Assembly (NCBI GenBank): GCA_913778205.1
Contig: CAJYUW010000039.1
Coordinates: 1 to 64,000 of the forward strand
Source of the DNA: an uncultured Curtobacterium sp.
Lineage (GTDB): Bacteria; Actinomycetota; Actinomycetes; Actinomycetales; Microbacteriaceae
Direction of reading: 5' to 3'
Length of the DNA: 64,000 nt
Part shown: one piece after another, positions 48,955-58,132 of the stretch
Layout: each line of letters starts with the position of its first letter
Numbering within the stretch: the stretch's first letter is position 1
The notes under the pieces: model-generated
Database searches by the model: none
What the model saw: the letters and a program-made list of their open reading frames with translations, nothing else
Told to the model about the DNA's origin: nothing
Position numbers and translations under genes: made by a program

Positions 48955-49998
48955 TCAGTGGGCGTGCGGCGGCGGGGTGCGCTCCCAGTCCGACGGGCCG
49001 ACGGCCTCGGCGTCGCGCAGCCACGGCGGTCGTGGGTCGGTCGACCACCGGCCCGGCACGACTCCGGCGCCGGCTCCAGCTCCGACGTCGGCTCCGGCGA
49101 GGGCGCGGGCGCGGGCGCGGGCGCGGTCCTCGCGGCGGTGGCGGACGAGCACGCTCACCAGGACGGCGACGCCGATCGCGGTGACGACGGCGAGCCCCAC
49201 GACGTACAGCGTCGTCGACAGGGTCGCCACGGCAGCCGGCACCGACGGTCCCTGCGCGGCCGAGAGGGGTGTGCCGGTGAAGACGAAGGCGAGGAGCGTC
49301 GCGACGGTCGAGTCGCTGTCCCACAACCCGTGCAGGAGCGACACCCCGACGTACGCCGCGACGATCGCCCACGACCAGCGGAGCCTGACGCCGCCCCTGG
49401 CCGCTCCGAAGAGCACGGCTCCGAGGATCGCGGTCCAGAGCACGTGGCCCACCGGGGACAGGACCGCCCGGACGACCTCGGTCTGCAGCAGCGACACCAG
49501 GTCGATGCCGCGCGCCGTGATCGCCGCGTTGAAGGCGTACCCGGCCGACTCGAACGCGGCGAACCCCGCTCCCACGGTGGCGCCGAGGAGTGCCCCCTGC
49601 CGCGCGGTCTTCGGTCGGACGCGCCAGGCGACGACCACGAGCAGGACCCCCTTGACGAACTCCTCGACGAACCCGACCACGACGGAGAGGAGGGCGTCCT
49701 GCCGGAGGTTCGCCTCGAGCAGCGACGCGCCGAGCACACCGAGGATGCCACCGACGAAGAACGCCGTGACGAGCTGCATCGTGCTGATCGTGCCGGTCAC
49801 CCGCTCGATGACGAAGAGCACGACGGTGAACGGGACGAGGAAGCTGCCGAGCAGGATGATCGTCGGGACGAGGTTCGTGTTCTGCGTCAGCACGGTGACG
49901 ACGATCGTGACGACCCACAGCAGGAAGCCGGACAGCAGCGTCTTCCACCACCAGCCGTGGCGGTGGTGCGGGTGGACCGCGTCGAGGGGAAGGCTCAT
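48955..49998 (-). CDS. PrsW family intramembrane metalloprotease
   Basis: A 347-residue membrane protein with about nine helices. The family motifs are present: VGFVEEFVKGVLL (the EE pair) near residue 108, FAAFESAGYAFN about 40 residues later, and the metal-type His residues in SPVGHVLWTAI and SLLHGLWD. PrsW proteases cleave membrane anti-sigma factors or process other membrane proteins; the target is unknown here. The C-terminus is a long Ala/Gly/Arg tail encoded by short GC repeats. The ATG has AGGGGAAGG upstream as ribosome binding site. Confidence 0.9.
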   Translation of the reverse strand: MSLPLDAVHPHHRHGWWWKTLLSGFLLWVVTIVVTVLTQNTNLVPTIILLGSFLVPFTVVLFVIERVTGTISTMQLVTAFFVGGILGVLGASLLEANLRQDALLSVVVGFVEEFVKGVLLVVVAWRVRPKTARQGALLGATVGAGFAAFESAGYAFNAAITARGIDLVSLLQTEVVRAVLSPVGHVLWTAILGAVLFGAARGGVRLRWSWAIVAAYVGVSLLHGLWDSDSTVATLLAFVFTGTPLSAAQGPSVPAAVATLSTTLYVVGLAVVTAIGVAVLVSVLVRHRREDRARARARALAGADVGAGAGAGVVPGRWSTDPRPPWLRDAEAVGPSDWERTPPPHAH

Positions 49999-50070
49999 GG
50001 ACCGATCGTGCTCCGTCCGATCCCGTGGGTGTCCGGGAATGCACGGCGGGCGTCGAGCGTCGTACCCCGC

Positions 50071-50334
50071 ATGGCTGAGACGACCTTCGACAAGGTGACC
50101 ATGTTCGGCGCGGACTGGTGCCGCGACTGCCGGCGCAGCAAAGCGCTGCTCGACGGACTCGGGATCGACTACGACTACGTGGACGTCGAGGCGGACCTGT
50201 CCGCCGCGGACCGCGCCGAGGCGATCAGCGGCCGGAAGAACATCCCCGTCGTCGTGCTCCCGGACGGCAAGCACTTCGTGGAGCCGTCCGACGCCGAGCT
50301 GCGGGGCGAGCTGGAGGCCGCCGGCCTGGTCTGA
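50071..50334 (+). CDS. Glutaredoxin-like (mycoredoxin-type) protein
   Basis: An 87-residue thioredoxin-fold redox protein. The active site is WCRDC near residue 16, followed by the cis-Pro region NIPVVVLPDG. The length and WC..C pattern fit mycoredoxin, which uses mycothiol in actinobacteria, or NrdH-like redoxins. No partner gene adjacent. The start is placed at the ATG where homology begins. Confidence 0.92.
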   Translation: MAETTFDKVTMFGADWCRDCRRSKALLDGLGIDYDYVDVEADLSAADRAEAISGRKNIPVVVLPDGKHFVEPSDAELRGELEAAGLV

Positions 50335-50444
50335 CCGACGTCCCGGGCCGTTCCTGGGAGCGTGCCGAGCAAGCGGGGCGTTGTGTCTGGTGCTGGTCGT
50401 GCTCGGTGCCCGCCGAGCAGGCCGACCCCACAAGGAGGCACACC

Positions 50445-50723
50445 GTGCTCGGTCTCATCATCAGTCTGATCGTCATCGGACTCATCGCCGGCGCCGTCGC
50501 GCGCCTGCTCATCCCCGGCAAGCAGGACATCGGCATCCTGATGACCATCGTCCTCGGGATCGTCGGGTCGTTCGTCGGCGGTTTCCTCGGCTACCTGATC
50601 TTCAACCACGACGCCAACGGCGGGTTCTTCCAGCCCGCCGGCATCATCGGGTCGATCATCGGTGCCGTCATCGTGTTGTTCATCTACACCCGCGTCGCCG
50701 GACGCGGCGCCCGCACCCGGTAG
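50445..50723 (+). CDS. GlsB/YeaQ/YmgE family membrane protein
   Basis: A 92-residue stress-associated small membrane protein with three hydrophobic segments. The Gly-zipper features IGLIAGAVARLLIPGK and IVLGIVGSFVGGFLGYL are typical. The role is unknown; relatives are induced by general stress. GTG start with an excellent Shine-Dalgarno (AAGGAGG) 7 bases upstream. Confidence 0.92.
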   Translation: MLGLIISLIVIGLIAGAVARLLIPGKQDIGILMTIVLGIVGSFVGGFLGYLIFNHDANGGFFQPAGIIGSIIGAVIVLFIYTRVAGRGARTR

Positions 50724-50779
50724 GGACGCTGCGCCCGCACCCGCTCTGGGCGCGACGCGCGCCCCGCTCGAGGCGCAAC

Positions 50780-50834
50780 GGACGGACGGGAGGCACGGTG
50801 CGCGTCGGACGCGCACCGTGCCTCCCGTCCGTCC
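50780..50834. terminator. Palindromic repeat family A, copy 3 (bidirectional terminator)
   Basis: A perfect 27-bp stem around one central base, with the core GGACGGGAGGC; between the convergent YeaQ-type gene and the tetR gene. Confidence 0.85.
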
Positions 50835-50844
50835 ACCGTCCACC

Positions 50845-51480
50845 TCACCGGGCGGCCAGCCGCCCCATCTCCGTCACCACGTCGCGGAGGCGCGCGGCGA
50901 GCTCGGGACGCGTCGCCGGTGCCCAGCGGTGCGTCGCCTCGACCACCGCAGCCATGACGAGGGTCACCGCCGTCCGCGCGGTGTCCGCGTCGGCCCGCTC
51001 GGCCGCCACCTCGGCGACCCGGGTGCGCGTCTCCGTCATCCGCTTCAGCACGGTCGGGACCCCCTCCGGCCGCGCCCGGACGAGCCGCTGCATGCCCCGG
51101 CGGTCCTCGGGGAGCACGACCGTCCGCGCGACGAGGTCGCAGCAGTCCGCGACGAGCGAGTCCGTCCCGGCGAGGAACGCCGCCCGGGCGTCCTCCGGGA
51201 CGGTCGACGGGCCGAGTCCGAGCGCGGCGTCGCCCTTCGACGGGAAGTAGTTGAAGAAGGTCCGCGTCGAGACGCCCGCGGCGGTGCAGATCTCCTCGAC
51301 GGTGACGCCGCTCAGCCCGCGTGCGGTGACGAGGTCGAGCGCCGCGCCGTGGATGGCGGCTCGGGTCTGCTGCTTCTTCCGCTCACGGAGGCCGCACTCG
51401 GCGGCGCTCGGTCCGGAGCCGTCCGCGGTGGTGCGGACGGCTCCGGTCGGGTCAGGCGTCCGAACGGTCGCGCTGGACAC
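50845..51480 (-). CDS. TetR family transcriptional regulator
   Basis: A 211-residue repressor. The N-terminal DNA-binding domain (about residues 33-80) has the TetR helix-turn-helix SGVTVEEICTAAGVSTRTFFNYFPSKGD-like pattern (read as VTVEEICTAAGVS and TFFNYFPSK). The ligand-binding half is Ala-rich and unassigned. The GTG start lies 29 bases inside the exporter gene, so it is translated in a coupled way with the MFS exporter that it probably represses; this arrangement implies feedback of the regulator on its own operon. The ligand is unknown. Confidence 0.92.
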   Translation of the reverse strand: MSSATVRTPDPTGAVRTTADGSGPSAAECGLRERKKQQTRAAIHGAALDLVTARGLSGVTVEEICTAAGVSTRTFFNYFPSKGDAALGLGPSTVPEDARAAFLAGTDSLVADCCDLVARTVVLPEDRRGMQRLVRARPEGVPTVLKRMTETRTRVAEVAAERADADTARTAVTLVMAAVVEATHRWAPATRPELAARLRDVVTEMGRLAAR

Positions 51481-53617
51481 TGATCGACCCGGTGGCCGGT
51501 GCCGTGGGCGAGCCCGTGGTGTCGGCGGCGCGGACCGCCTGCGCCCCGAGGTCGTCGGCGGATCCCGCGGTGTCGGCCTGCTCCTGCAGTGCGGAGCTCT
51601 TCCGGAGCGGCGGCGCCTTGAAGAACCAGCTGAGCACGAACGCGAGCAGGATCACGGCGAACCCGACCCAGTAGACGGTCACGGCCGAGGCGTTGAACCC
51701 GGACATGAACGGTCGCGTCAGCGCCGGGTCCGCGCCGTTGAGGTACGACGTGTCGCTCGTCTCCGAGCTGCTGCTCGAGCTGCTCGACGACGCCTGGTCC
51801 TCGATCGTGCTCGACAGCTTCGGGGTGAGTTGGCCGACCCAGTACGAGCGCTGCGAGGCGTCCGCCCAGTCGACGGAGACGGTGCCGTCCTGCACGCTGG
51901 CGTGCGCCTTCTCCGCGACGGCGGTGAGGGCCTGCTGCTCTGCGGCCGGCGTGGCGGCGGCGATCTGCTGGTCGATCACCGTCTGTGCTGCGGCTGCCGG
52001 CACGGCGCCGGAGGCGACCTGCTGCTGGACGGCTGCCGTCACCTGCTTCGTCACCGCGGCACCCGCGGCACGCTCGGCCTCGGCCGCAGCGCTGTCGAGC
52101 TGCTGCTGCACGTTCTGCTGCACCGGTTCGACGATCGGCTTCCAGATCTGGTCCATCACGCCCTGGTTGGCCCTCGCCGAGGCGACGGTCGGGTCCAGCG
52201 CGGCGTCGAGCGCGGACGACAGGTTCGACCGGTCCGCCGTGGCGTGGAGGATGTTCGTCGGCATGATCGAGAACAGCACCGACAGCAGGACCGCCGTGCC
52301 GAGCGTGCCGCCGATCTGGCGGAAGAACGTCGCCGACGAGGTCGCAACGCCCATGTCGCGCGGCTGCACCGAGTTCTGCGACGCCAGGGTGATGCTCTGC
52401 ATGAGCTGGCCGAGTCCGAGCCCGATGAGGAACATGCCGATCATCAGGAACCAGAGCGGCTTGTCGATCGTCATGAACGTCAGCACGATGTAGCCGAGCG
52501 ACACGAGCGCGGTCCCGATGACCGGGAAGATCCGGTACCGGCCGGTCCGGGCGACGATCTGACCGGACGCGATCGACGCGATCATGAGCCCGCCGATCAT
52601 CGGCAGGGTCGCGAAGCCGGACTCGGTCGGGGTGAGGCCGGTCACGATCTGGAGGTACAGCGGGATGGTGAGCATCGCGCCGAACATCGCGAACCCGACG
52701 AGGAAGCCCAGGCCGGTCGCCATCGAGAACGTCCCCGACCGGAAGAGCCCCAGCGGGATGATCGCGTCGTCCCCCATGAGCGACTCGATGACGAGGAAAG
52801 CGACGAGCCCGAGCGCACCGACCACGTAGCAGGCGATGGCGGCCGTGGAGCCCCAGCCCCACGTGCGGCCCTGCTCTGCGACGAGCAGCAGCGGCACGAG
52901 CGTCACGATGACCGAGGTCGCGCCCCACCAGTCGATGCGCGGCTTGGCCTTGGCGTCACCGAACTTCGGCAGGTGCAGGAACGCGATGACCATGATGAGG
53001 GCGCCGATGCCGATCGGGACGTTCACGAGGAAGACCCAGCGCCACCCGGTGATCCAGAGGATCTGGTCGGCGCCGGAGAACAGACCGCCGATCAGCGGAC
53101 CGATCACGGAGGAGATGCCGAACACCGCGAGGAAGTACCCCTGGTACTTCGCGCGCTCGCGCGGGGCGAGGATGTCACCCATGATCGCGAGCGGCAGCGA
53201 CATGAGCGCACCCGCACCGATGCCCTGCACCGCGCGGAAGGCGGCCAGCATGATCATCGACGTCGACAGCGTGGACAACAGCGACCCGACGATGAACACC
53301 GCGATGCCGAAGATGTAGAGCGGGCGGCGGCCGAAGACGTCGGACAGCTTGCCGTAGATCGGGGTCGTGATCGTCGAGGCGATGAGGTACGCGGTCGTGA
53401 CCCAGGCCTGCTGGTCGAGGCCGTGCAGGTCGTCGCCGATCGTGCGGATCGCCGTGCCGACGATCGTCTGGTCGAGCGAGGACAGGAACATGCCCGCCAT
53501 CAGGCCGTAGATGACGAGGAGGATCTGGCGGTGCGACATGATCGGCTTCGCCGGCGCGATCGCCGGTGACGCCGGTCGCGCGCGCTGCACCTCGACGGGT
53601 GCGGTGGCAGTGGACAT
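51452..53617 (-). CDS. MFS drug exporter, DHA2 (EmrB/QacA) family
   Basis: A 721-residue, probably 14-helix proton/drug antiporter. Visible motifs: the N-terminal MAGMFLSSLDQTIVGTAI, motif A GKLSDVFGRRPLYI and motif C-type GISSVIGPLIGG. Between the last two membrane helices is an unusually large external loop of about 170 residues (about 480-650), Ala/Gln-rich and ending in a run of Ser. Such loops occur in actinobacterial members. The ATG at 53617 is chosen for its position after a strong promoter. It overlaps tetR. Substrates unknown; loss of repression would give multidrug tolerance. Confidence 0.93.
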   Translation of the reverse strand: MSTATAPVEVQRARPASPAIAPAKPIMSHRQILLVIYGLMAGMFLSSLDQTIVGTAIRTIGDDLHGLDQQAWVTTAYLIASTITTPIYGKLSDVFGRRPLYIFGIAVFIVGSLLSTLSTSMIMLAAFRAVQGIGAGALMSLPLAIMGDILAPRERAKYQGYFLAVFGISSVIGPLIGGLFSGADQILWITGWRWVFLVNVPIGIGALIMVIAFLHLPKFGDAKAKPRIDWWGATSVIVTLVPLLLVAEQGRTWGWGSTAAIACYVVGALGLVAFLVIESLMGDDAIIPLGLFRSGTFSMATGLGFLVGFAMFGAMLTIPLYLQIVTGLTPTESGFATLPMIGGLMIASIASGQIVARTGRYRIFPVIGTALVSLGYIVLTFMTIDKPLWFLMIGMFLIGLGLGQLMQSITLASQNSVQPRDMGVATSSATFFRQIGGTLGTAVLLSVLFSIMPTNILHATADRSNLSSALDAALDPTVASARANQGVMDQIWKPIVEPVQQNVQQQLDSAAAEAERAAGAAVTKQVTAAVQQQVASGAVPAAAAQTVIDQQIAAATPAAEQQALTAVAEKAHASVQDGTVSVDWADASQRSYWVGQLTPKLSSTIEDQASSSSSSSSSETSDTSYLNGADPALTRPFMSGFNASAVTVYWVGFAVILLAFVLSWFFKAPPLRKSSALQEQADTAGSADDLGAQAVRAADTTGSPTAPATGSISVQRDRSDA

Positions 53618-53651
53618 CGAGTTCCCAACTCTCAAACTTGCCGACTCCGCA

Positions 53652-53681
53652 ACTTTACAGCAGTGGCATCTTTGCTTGCAA
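53652..53681 (-). promoter_or_regulatory. Promoter of the MFS-tetR operon
   Basis: Minus-strand TTGCAA (53676-53681), an 18-base spacer, then TAAAGT (53652-53657). The region is AT-rich for this genome. The symmetric sequence around TTGCTTGCAATGCATG and the flanking CAACTCTCAAACTTG are candidate TetR binding sites; neither is a perfect palindrome. Confidence 0.6.
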
Positions 53682-53736
53682 TGCATGTTTGCCATCGTGC
53701 ACTTTCGGTGTACGACCTCTCAGGTAGGGTCACCGG

Positions 53737-54675
53737 ATGGGGCGGACGAGCTGGGACGAGTTGCCGACGGGGCTCCGGGCACGGATCGCGGACGCCCTCG
53801 GCGGGCCGGTGGTGCGGGCCGCGTCCCAGGCCTCCGGCTGGTCCCCCGGCAGCGCCGACCGGGTCACCACGGCCGACGGTCGGCGCGCCTTCGTGAAGAG
53901 CGTCGCGCGGTCCCGGAACGGCGACAGCCACGCGATGCACCGGCGCGAGGCCCGGGTCATGGCCGCGATCCCGCCGGAGGTGCAGGCTCCCCGACTGGTC
54001 GCCGCGATCGACGAGGAGCACGACGACGACGCGTGGGTCGCCGTCGTCCTGGCCGACGTCGACGGGCGACACCCCGGCCTCGACGACCGCGACACCGTGG
54101 CCGTCCTCGACGCGCTCGACACCCTGCCCGTCGCGACCGGAGCCCTCGCCGCCCTCCCACGCATGGCCGACGAGCTCCGGGACGAGTTCGCCGCCTGGGA
54201 CCGGATGCTCGCCGTCGGCCTCGCACCCGACCTCCCCGAGGACGTCGTCGCCGCGGCGGACCGGCTCGCGGCGACGGCCCGTGGCGCGCACCTGCTGGTC
54301 GACGGCGAGCACCTCGTCCACGCCGACTGTCGGGCCGACAACCTGCTCGTGGACCACGACGGCACGGTCTGGGTCGTCGACTGGCCCTGGGCCGGCGTCG
54401 GCGCGCACTGGCTCGACCCGCTCACCTACCTGCTCGACACCATCGTGCGCGGCGGGGGCGAGGACGTCGACGCCCACCTGGCGACGCACCCCGTGTTCGC
54501 CGGACTGGACGGGGCGGCCGCCGAGGCCGTCCTCGCCGGGCTCGCCGGGCTGTTCCTCGAGAAGGCCGCGCAGCCGGCGCCGCCTGCCATGCCGACGATC
54601 CGAGCGTTCCAGCGGCGCGAGGGTGTCGTCGCGGCCCGCTGGGTGCTGCGGCGCTGGGCGGCGCGGGCACGCTGA
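53737..54675 (+). CDS. Phosphotransferase (aminoglycoside phosphotransferase family)
   Basis: A 312-residue kinase-fold enzyme. The catalytic loop is VHADCRADNLL near residue 190 and the metal-binding motif is VVDWPWAG about 20 residues on; the N-terminal Lys of the ATP site may be in RRAFVKSVAR. Relatives phosphorylate antibiotics, choline, sugars or unknown small molecules, and the substrate here is open. It is divergent from the exporter. TAGGGT ends 6 bases before the ATG (leaderless type). A 22-base tandem repeat follows. Confidence 0.85.
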   Translation: MGRTSWDELPTGLRARIADALGGPVVRAASQASGWSPGSADRVTTADGRRAFVKSVARSRNGDSHAMHRREARVMAAIPPEVQAPRLVAAIDEEHDDDAWVAVVLADVDGRHPGLDDRDTVAVLDALDTLPVATGALAALPRMADELRDEFAAWDRMLAVGLAPDLPEDVVAAADRLAATARGAHLLVDGEHLVHADCRADNLLVDHDGTVWVVDWPWAGVGAHWLDPLTYLLDTIVRGGGEDVDAHLATHPVFAGLDGAAAEAVLAGLAGLFLEKAAQPAPPAMPTIRAFQRREGVVAARWVLRRWAARAR

Positions 54676-54730
54676 CCGCCGGGGAGCGGCGCGGGCGACC
54701 CGTCCGCCCCGAGCGTGCACCGCGTACGCA

Positions 54731-54860
54731 CGGCTCGGGCACACCGCCCGGGCGGCTCGGGCACACCGCCCGGGCGGCTCGAGCGCACTGCTCGCGTGGC
54801 TCGCGCACCGCGTGAGCATGGCTCGCGCACCCCGTGAGCACGGCTCGTGCCCGCCGCGTC
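54731..54860. repeat. 22-base tandem repeat downstream of the phosphotransferase gene
   Basis: Two identical units (CGGCTCGGGCACACCGCCCG plus GG, 54731-54752 and 54753-54774), then four diverging units starting GGCTCG(A/C/T) at 54775, 54798, 54820 and 54842. Nothing coding is supported from 54676 to 54913. Confidence 0.9.
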
Positions 54861-54913
54861 GAGGGGGACGCGGCGCTCAGACTCGCCGGGTCGTCGGGCG
54901 TACCGTGCACGCC

Positions 54914-55303
54914 ATGACCGGAGAGCACGCACACCACCGTCCCGAGGACGACGCCGCGCGCCTCGGGCTCGTCGTCATCGGAGAGGCTGCCGCCCTGCAC
55001 GCAGGGGACGACACCTCGCTCGACGCGAGCGAGCAGAACATCCGCGACACCGTCGACGACCTCGTCGACGAGCCGCTGACCGAGCGTCAGGAGGAGGTCG
55101 TCGAGCGGCTCGCCGCGGCCGGCGGCACCCTGACCGCGGGGTTGAGCGGCGCACTCGCGGCCACCACCGACCGGAGCGTCGACGACGTCCTCGGCGGTGC
55201 CGCACGGAGCGTGGTGTGGCAACAGCGGCTGTCGCAGGAGCGCGACGACGCGGGCCACCAGGAGTCTGGGGACCGGCACGACGGCGGGCGCGCCGAGGGC
55301 TGA
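54914..55303 (+). CDS. Hypothetical acidic protein
   Basis: A 129-residue, strongly acidic and helical protein with His-rich start (TGEHAHHRPEDD) and polar tail. No membrane helix or known motif. TACCGT ends 7 bases before the ATG, arguing for a real, leaderless gene. Not recognised. Confidence 0.7.
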   Translation: MTGEHAHHRPEDDAARLGLVVIGEAAALHAGDDTSLDASEQNIRDTVDDLVDEPLTERQEEVVERLAAAGGTLTAGLSGALAATTDRSVDDVLGGAARSVVWQQRLSQERDDAGHQESGDRHDGGRAEG

Positions 55304-55330
55304 TCTCCGCCGCGCCCACCCGCCGGACGG

Positions 55331-56785
55331 CTACGCCGGTTCGGCGTCCACCGCCTCCTGTTCGCGGGCGACGGCTCGCGCGGCCGCGTGCCCCGTGGTG
55401 GTGCTCTTCACGATGTCGCTCAGCGTGAACCCGGCGGTGGTGCCGAGGAGCGCGTCGACCTCGCTGAACTGGCTCACCACGCTCTTGGAGAGCGATCCCG
55501 CGCCGTCCGAGGAGACCACGGTGAGCTTGTCGATGTTGCCCATGGGTGCCGCGAGCTCGCGGGCGATGCTCGGCAGCGTCTCGATGGCCTTGACCCGGAG
55601 GACCGCCTCGGAGTGCTGGGCGAGCGCGTCGGCTTGCGCCTTGGTCGCGTCCGCCTCGGCCTGACCCTTGGCACGGATCGCGTCGGCGGCGGCCTCGCCC
55701 TCGGCACGGGAGGCGTCCGCCGCGAGCTTGCGCGCCTCGGCCTCGGCCTGCGCCTCGGCGGCGACCGCCTCGGCGGAGATGCGTCGCGCCTCGGCCTGCG
55801 CACGAGCCGTCTCGACCTGGGCACCGGCCGCGGCCTCGGCCTCGAGCCGCGTCTTGCGGGCGTTCGCCTCGGCCACGGCCGTGACCTCGGACTCGAGTTC
55901 CGCGCGTCGGAGCTCGGCCCGCTTCTGCGCGGTGAGCTGCTCCTGCTCCACGACGCCCTGCGCCGCACGCGCGTGGGCGAGCGGCCCGGCCGCAGCGGCC
56001 TCGGCAGAGGCTCGGTCCGCGTCGAGCTGGAGCGCCGCACGTCGGATCGCGAGGGCGTTCTCGGCCTCGGCGATGGCCTGGTCGGCACGCGCCCGGGCCT
56101 CGCGCGCTTCGCGGTCGGCCTGGGCCTCGGCGTTCTCTGCCTCGAGGCGGACACGGGCCCGCTCGGCACGGCCGAGGTCGCTGATGTACTCGTTGCGGTC
56201 CGAGATGCCCTTGATCTCGAACGAGTCGACGTCGAGTCCCTGGCTGTGCAGGGCGTCCTTCGCGACGTCGAGCACCGCGACCGTGAGCTGGTCGCGGTTG
56301 CGGATGATCGTGGAGACGTCGGTCGCACCGATCGACGCGCGGAGCGACCCCGACAGGACCTCGCGCGCGAAGTCGTCGATCTTCTTCTCCTGCCCGAGGA
56401 ACCGCTGTGCGGCAGCCCGGATGGAGGCGTCGGTCTCGCCGACCTTGACGAGCGCCACCGCCTCGACGTCGATCGTGACGCCCCGGGAGTCCTGGGCGTT
56501 GACGTTGATGTCGATCGCCCGCGAGCTCAGCGACAGCTTCGCGACCCGCTCGAAGAACGGCCGCACGAGCACCCCGGCGCCGAGCACGACCTTGATGCCG
56601 GACTCGACCGTCTCGGTGCCGTCGGCGTTCTTGACCTTGCGCGACCGCTTGCCGGTGATGATGAGCGCTTCGTCTGCACCAGCGTTGCGGTAGACGAGCT
56701 TGGCGTAGACGAGCGCGACCACCGCGAGGACGATGACGCCGACGATGATCAGCGGGACCGCTCCGAGTGCGAACAGGACTTCCAT
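55331..56785 (-). CDS. Flotillin-like SPFH domain protein
   Basis: A 484-residue membrane-associated scaffold. One N-terminal membrane helix (about residues 5-28) is followed by the SPFH/band-7 domain (about 35-200, including RPFFERVAKLSLSSRAIDI) and a long Glu/Ala-rich coiled coil (about 205-400) typical of flotillins (FloT/YuaG), which organise membrane microdomains. The end has IDKLTVVSSDGAGSLSKSV, as in flotillin C-termini. A strong ribosome binding site (GGAGGGGGAG) precedes the ATG. No NfeD partner gene is adjacent. Confidence 0.93.
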   Translation of the reverse strand: MEVLFALGAVPLIIVGVIVLAVVALVYAKLVYRNAGADEALIITGKRSRKVKNADGTETVESGIKVVLGAGVLVRPFFERVAKLSLSSRAIDINVNAQDSRGVTIDVEAVALVKVGETDASIRAAAQRFLGQEKKIDDFAREVLSGSLRASIGATDVSTIIRNRDQLTVAVLDVAKDALHSQGLDVDSFEIKGISDRNEYISDLGRAERARVRLEAENAEAQADREAREARARADQAIAEAENALAIRRAALQLDADRASAEAAAAGPLAHARAAQGVVEQEQLTAQKRAELRRAELESEVTAVAEANARKTRLEAEAAAGAQVETARAQAEARRISAEAVAAEAQAEAEARKLAADASRAEGEAAADAIRAKGQAEADATKAQADALAQHSEAVLRVKAIETLPSIARELAAPMGNIDKLTVVSSDGAGSLSKSVVSQFSEVDALLGTTAGFTLSDIVKSTTTGHAAARAVAREQEAVDAEPA

Positions 56786-56933
56786 GACTCCCCCTCCGGA
56801 ACCGTCCGGCACGTGCCGTACCGGGATTCCGCATGTGTTGTTCTGACGCGATCACCCTAGCGGGCTGCACCGACGGACGGCGCGGCCCGCTCGGTGGCGA
56901 CGCGGAGCGTGCCGCGGTGCTCGCCGGCCGCGA

Positions 56934-56983
56934 CGACGGACGGGAGGCACGGTGCCGTCCCGCACCGTGCCTCCCGTCCGTCG
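56934..56983. terminator. Palindromic repeat family A, copy 4
   Basis: A 22-bp perfect stem (56934-56955 with 56962-56983) and 6-base loop, 10 bases past the nadE stop on the minus strand. Confidence 0.85.
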
Positions 56984-56993
56984 GTGGTCGCGT

Positions 56994-57830
56994 CTACCGC
57001 GCGTCGACGGTGGCACGCCACCAGTCGTCGAAGGGGGTCGCCGGCACGGCGCGCTTGTGCGCCGTCGCCCGGTACCGCGACTCGATCGCCTCGGCGACCT
57101 CGTCCGGGACGTCGTGCCCCTGCAGGTAGGCGTCGATCTCGGCGTAGGTGAGCCCGAGGTTCGCCTCGTCGGTCTGCCCGGGCAGGTCGTCGAGCAGGTC
57201 CGCGGTGGGGGCCTTCTCGTACAGCCGTGCCGGAGCGCCGAGGTGTTCGAGTACCTGGCGGCCCTGGCTCTTCGTCAGCCCGGTCAGCGGGGTGAGGTCC
57301 ACGCCGCCGTCGCCGTACTTGGTGAAGAACCCGGTGACGGCCTCGGCCGCGTGGTCGGTGCCCACGACGAGGAGCCCGCGCTGCCCGGCGACCGCGTACT
57401 GGGCGACCATGCGCATCCGCGCCTTGACGTTGCCCTTGACGAAGTCGCTCAGCTCGACGCCCGAGGCCGTGGTGTCCTGCACGACGCCGTCGACACCGTG
57501 CTCGATGTTCACCGTGATGCCGGGCTCGGCACCGATGAACTGCAGGGCGAGCTGGGCGTCGTCCTCGTCGGCCTGCACGCGGTAGGGCATGCGCACGGTG
57601 GTGAAGGTGGCGTCGTGGCCGTCGGCACGGAGGGACTCGACGGCGAGCTGCGTGAGCTTGCCGGCGAGGGTGGAGTCCTGCCCGCCACTGATCGCGAGGA
57701 GGTAGCCCTTCGCGCCGGTGGTCAGCAGGTAGTCGCGCAGGAACCCGACCCGGCGGTCGATCTCCTGCTGCGGGTCGATGGTGGGCTGGACGTCGAGGTC
57801 CGCCGCGATCTGGGCTTGGAGTTCACGCAC
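56994..57830 (-). CDS. nadE: NH3-dependent NAD+ synthetase
   Basis: Converts deamido-NAD to NAD with ammonia and ATP, the last step of NAD synthesis. The 278-residue protein has the pyrophosphatase loop [15 protein letters not shown] near residue 49 and the late [15 protein letters not shown] and [14 protein letters not shown] segments. It matches E. coli NadE in length and lacks a glutaminase domain. GTG 57830 is chosen by homology; GATACT ends 6 bases before it. Confidence 0.96.
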   Translation of the reverse strand: MRELQAQIAADLDVQPTIDPQQEIDRRVGFLRDYLLTTGAKGYLLAISGGQDSTLAGKLTQLAVESLRADGHDATFTTVRMPYRVQADEDDAQLALQFIGAEPGITVNIEHGVDGVVQDTTASGVELSDFVKGNVKARMRMVAQYAVAGQRGLLVVGTDHAAEAVTGFFTKYGDGGVDLTPLTGLTKSQGRQVLEHLGAPARLYEKAPTADLLDDLPGQTDEANLGLTYAEIDAYLQGHDVPDEVAEAIESRYRATAHKRAVPATPFDDWWRATVDAR

Positions 57831-57856
57831 GAGCCCAGTATCCCCCCGACCGGCCC

Positions 57857-58027
57857 TCAACGGACAGGTGTCGTCCGGGCCGGGCGGATGGTGTTGTCGT
57901 GGTCGACGCCGATCGCGCATGTGCACACGACGGAGAGGGTCTCCGCGGGGGCGTGCGTCAGGCGGAACCGCTCGACGTGCGGCGGACCGACGTGGCGGTC
58001 GAGTGGGTGGGTGTCGTGGTCGTGCAC
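57857..58027 (-). CDS. Small His-rich protein with a CxC motif
   Basis: A 56-residue ORF beginning with GTG and preceded by GAGGAG four bases upstream, a strong ribosome binding site. The protein is rich in His and Asp (start [14 protein letters not shown]) and ends [20 protein letters not shown] plus a short tail. The two cysteines in CTC and the many histidines suggest metal binding. It lies 26 bases before nadE on the same strand and may be co-transcribed. I do not recognise it. Confidence 0.6.
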   Translation of the reverse strand: MHDHDTHPLDRHVGPPHVERFRLTHAPAETLSVVCTCAIGVDHDNTIRPARTTPVR

Positions 58028-58054
58028 GGTGCTCCTCGTCGGTCGGACGGCGAT

Positions 58055-58091
58055 GCCGGTGCGGTGGTGACCCGATCACCACCGCACCGGC
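58055..58091 (-). terminator. 16-bp hairpin between the surface protein and the small ORF
   Basis: Perfect arms GCCGGTGCGGTGGTGA and TCACCACCGCACCGGC with a 5-base loop. It lies 27 bases upstream of the small ORF start, so it could be either a terminator or a leader structure of that ORF. Confidence 0.65.
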
Positions 58092-58132
58092 GTGGGACGC
58101 GGCGACCCGAACACGCCGCCTCCCGGGGGGAC

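Noticed and set aside
45788-50044. A single 1418-codon minus-strand frame
   Set aside because: Only its last third is the real amidohydrolase; the rest is a shadow of the SAH hydrolase-like and PrsW genes in other frames.
54731-54860. Repeat block resembling a short CRISPR array
   Set aside because: The units are contiguous, with no spacers, and no cas gene is present; it is a simple tandem repeat.
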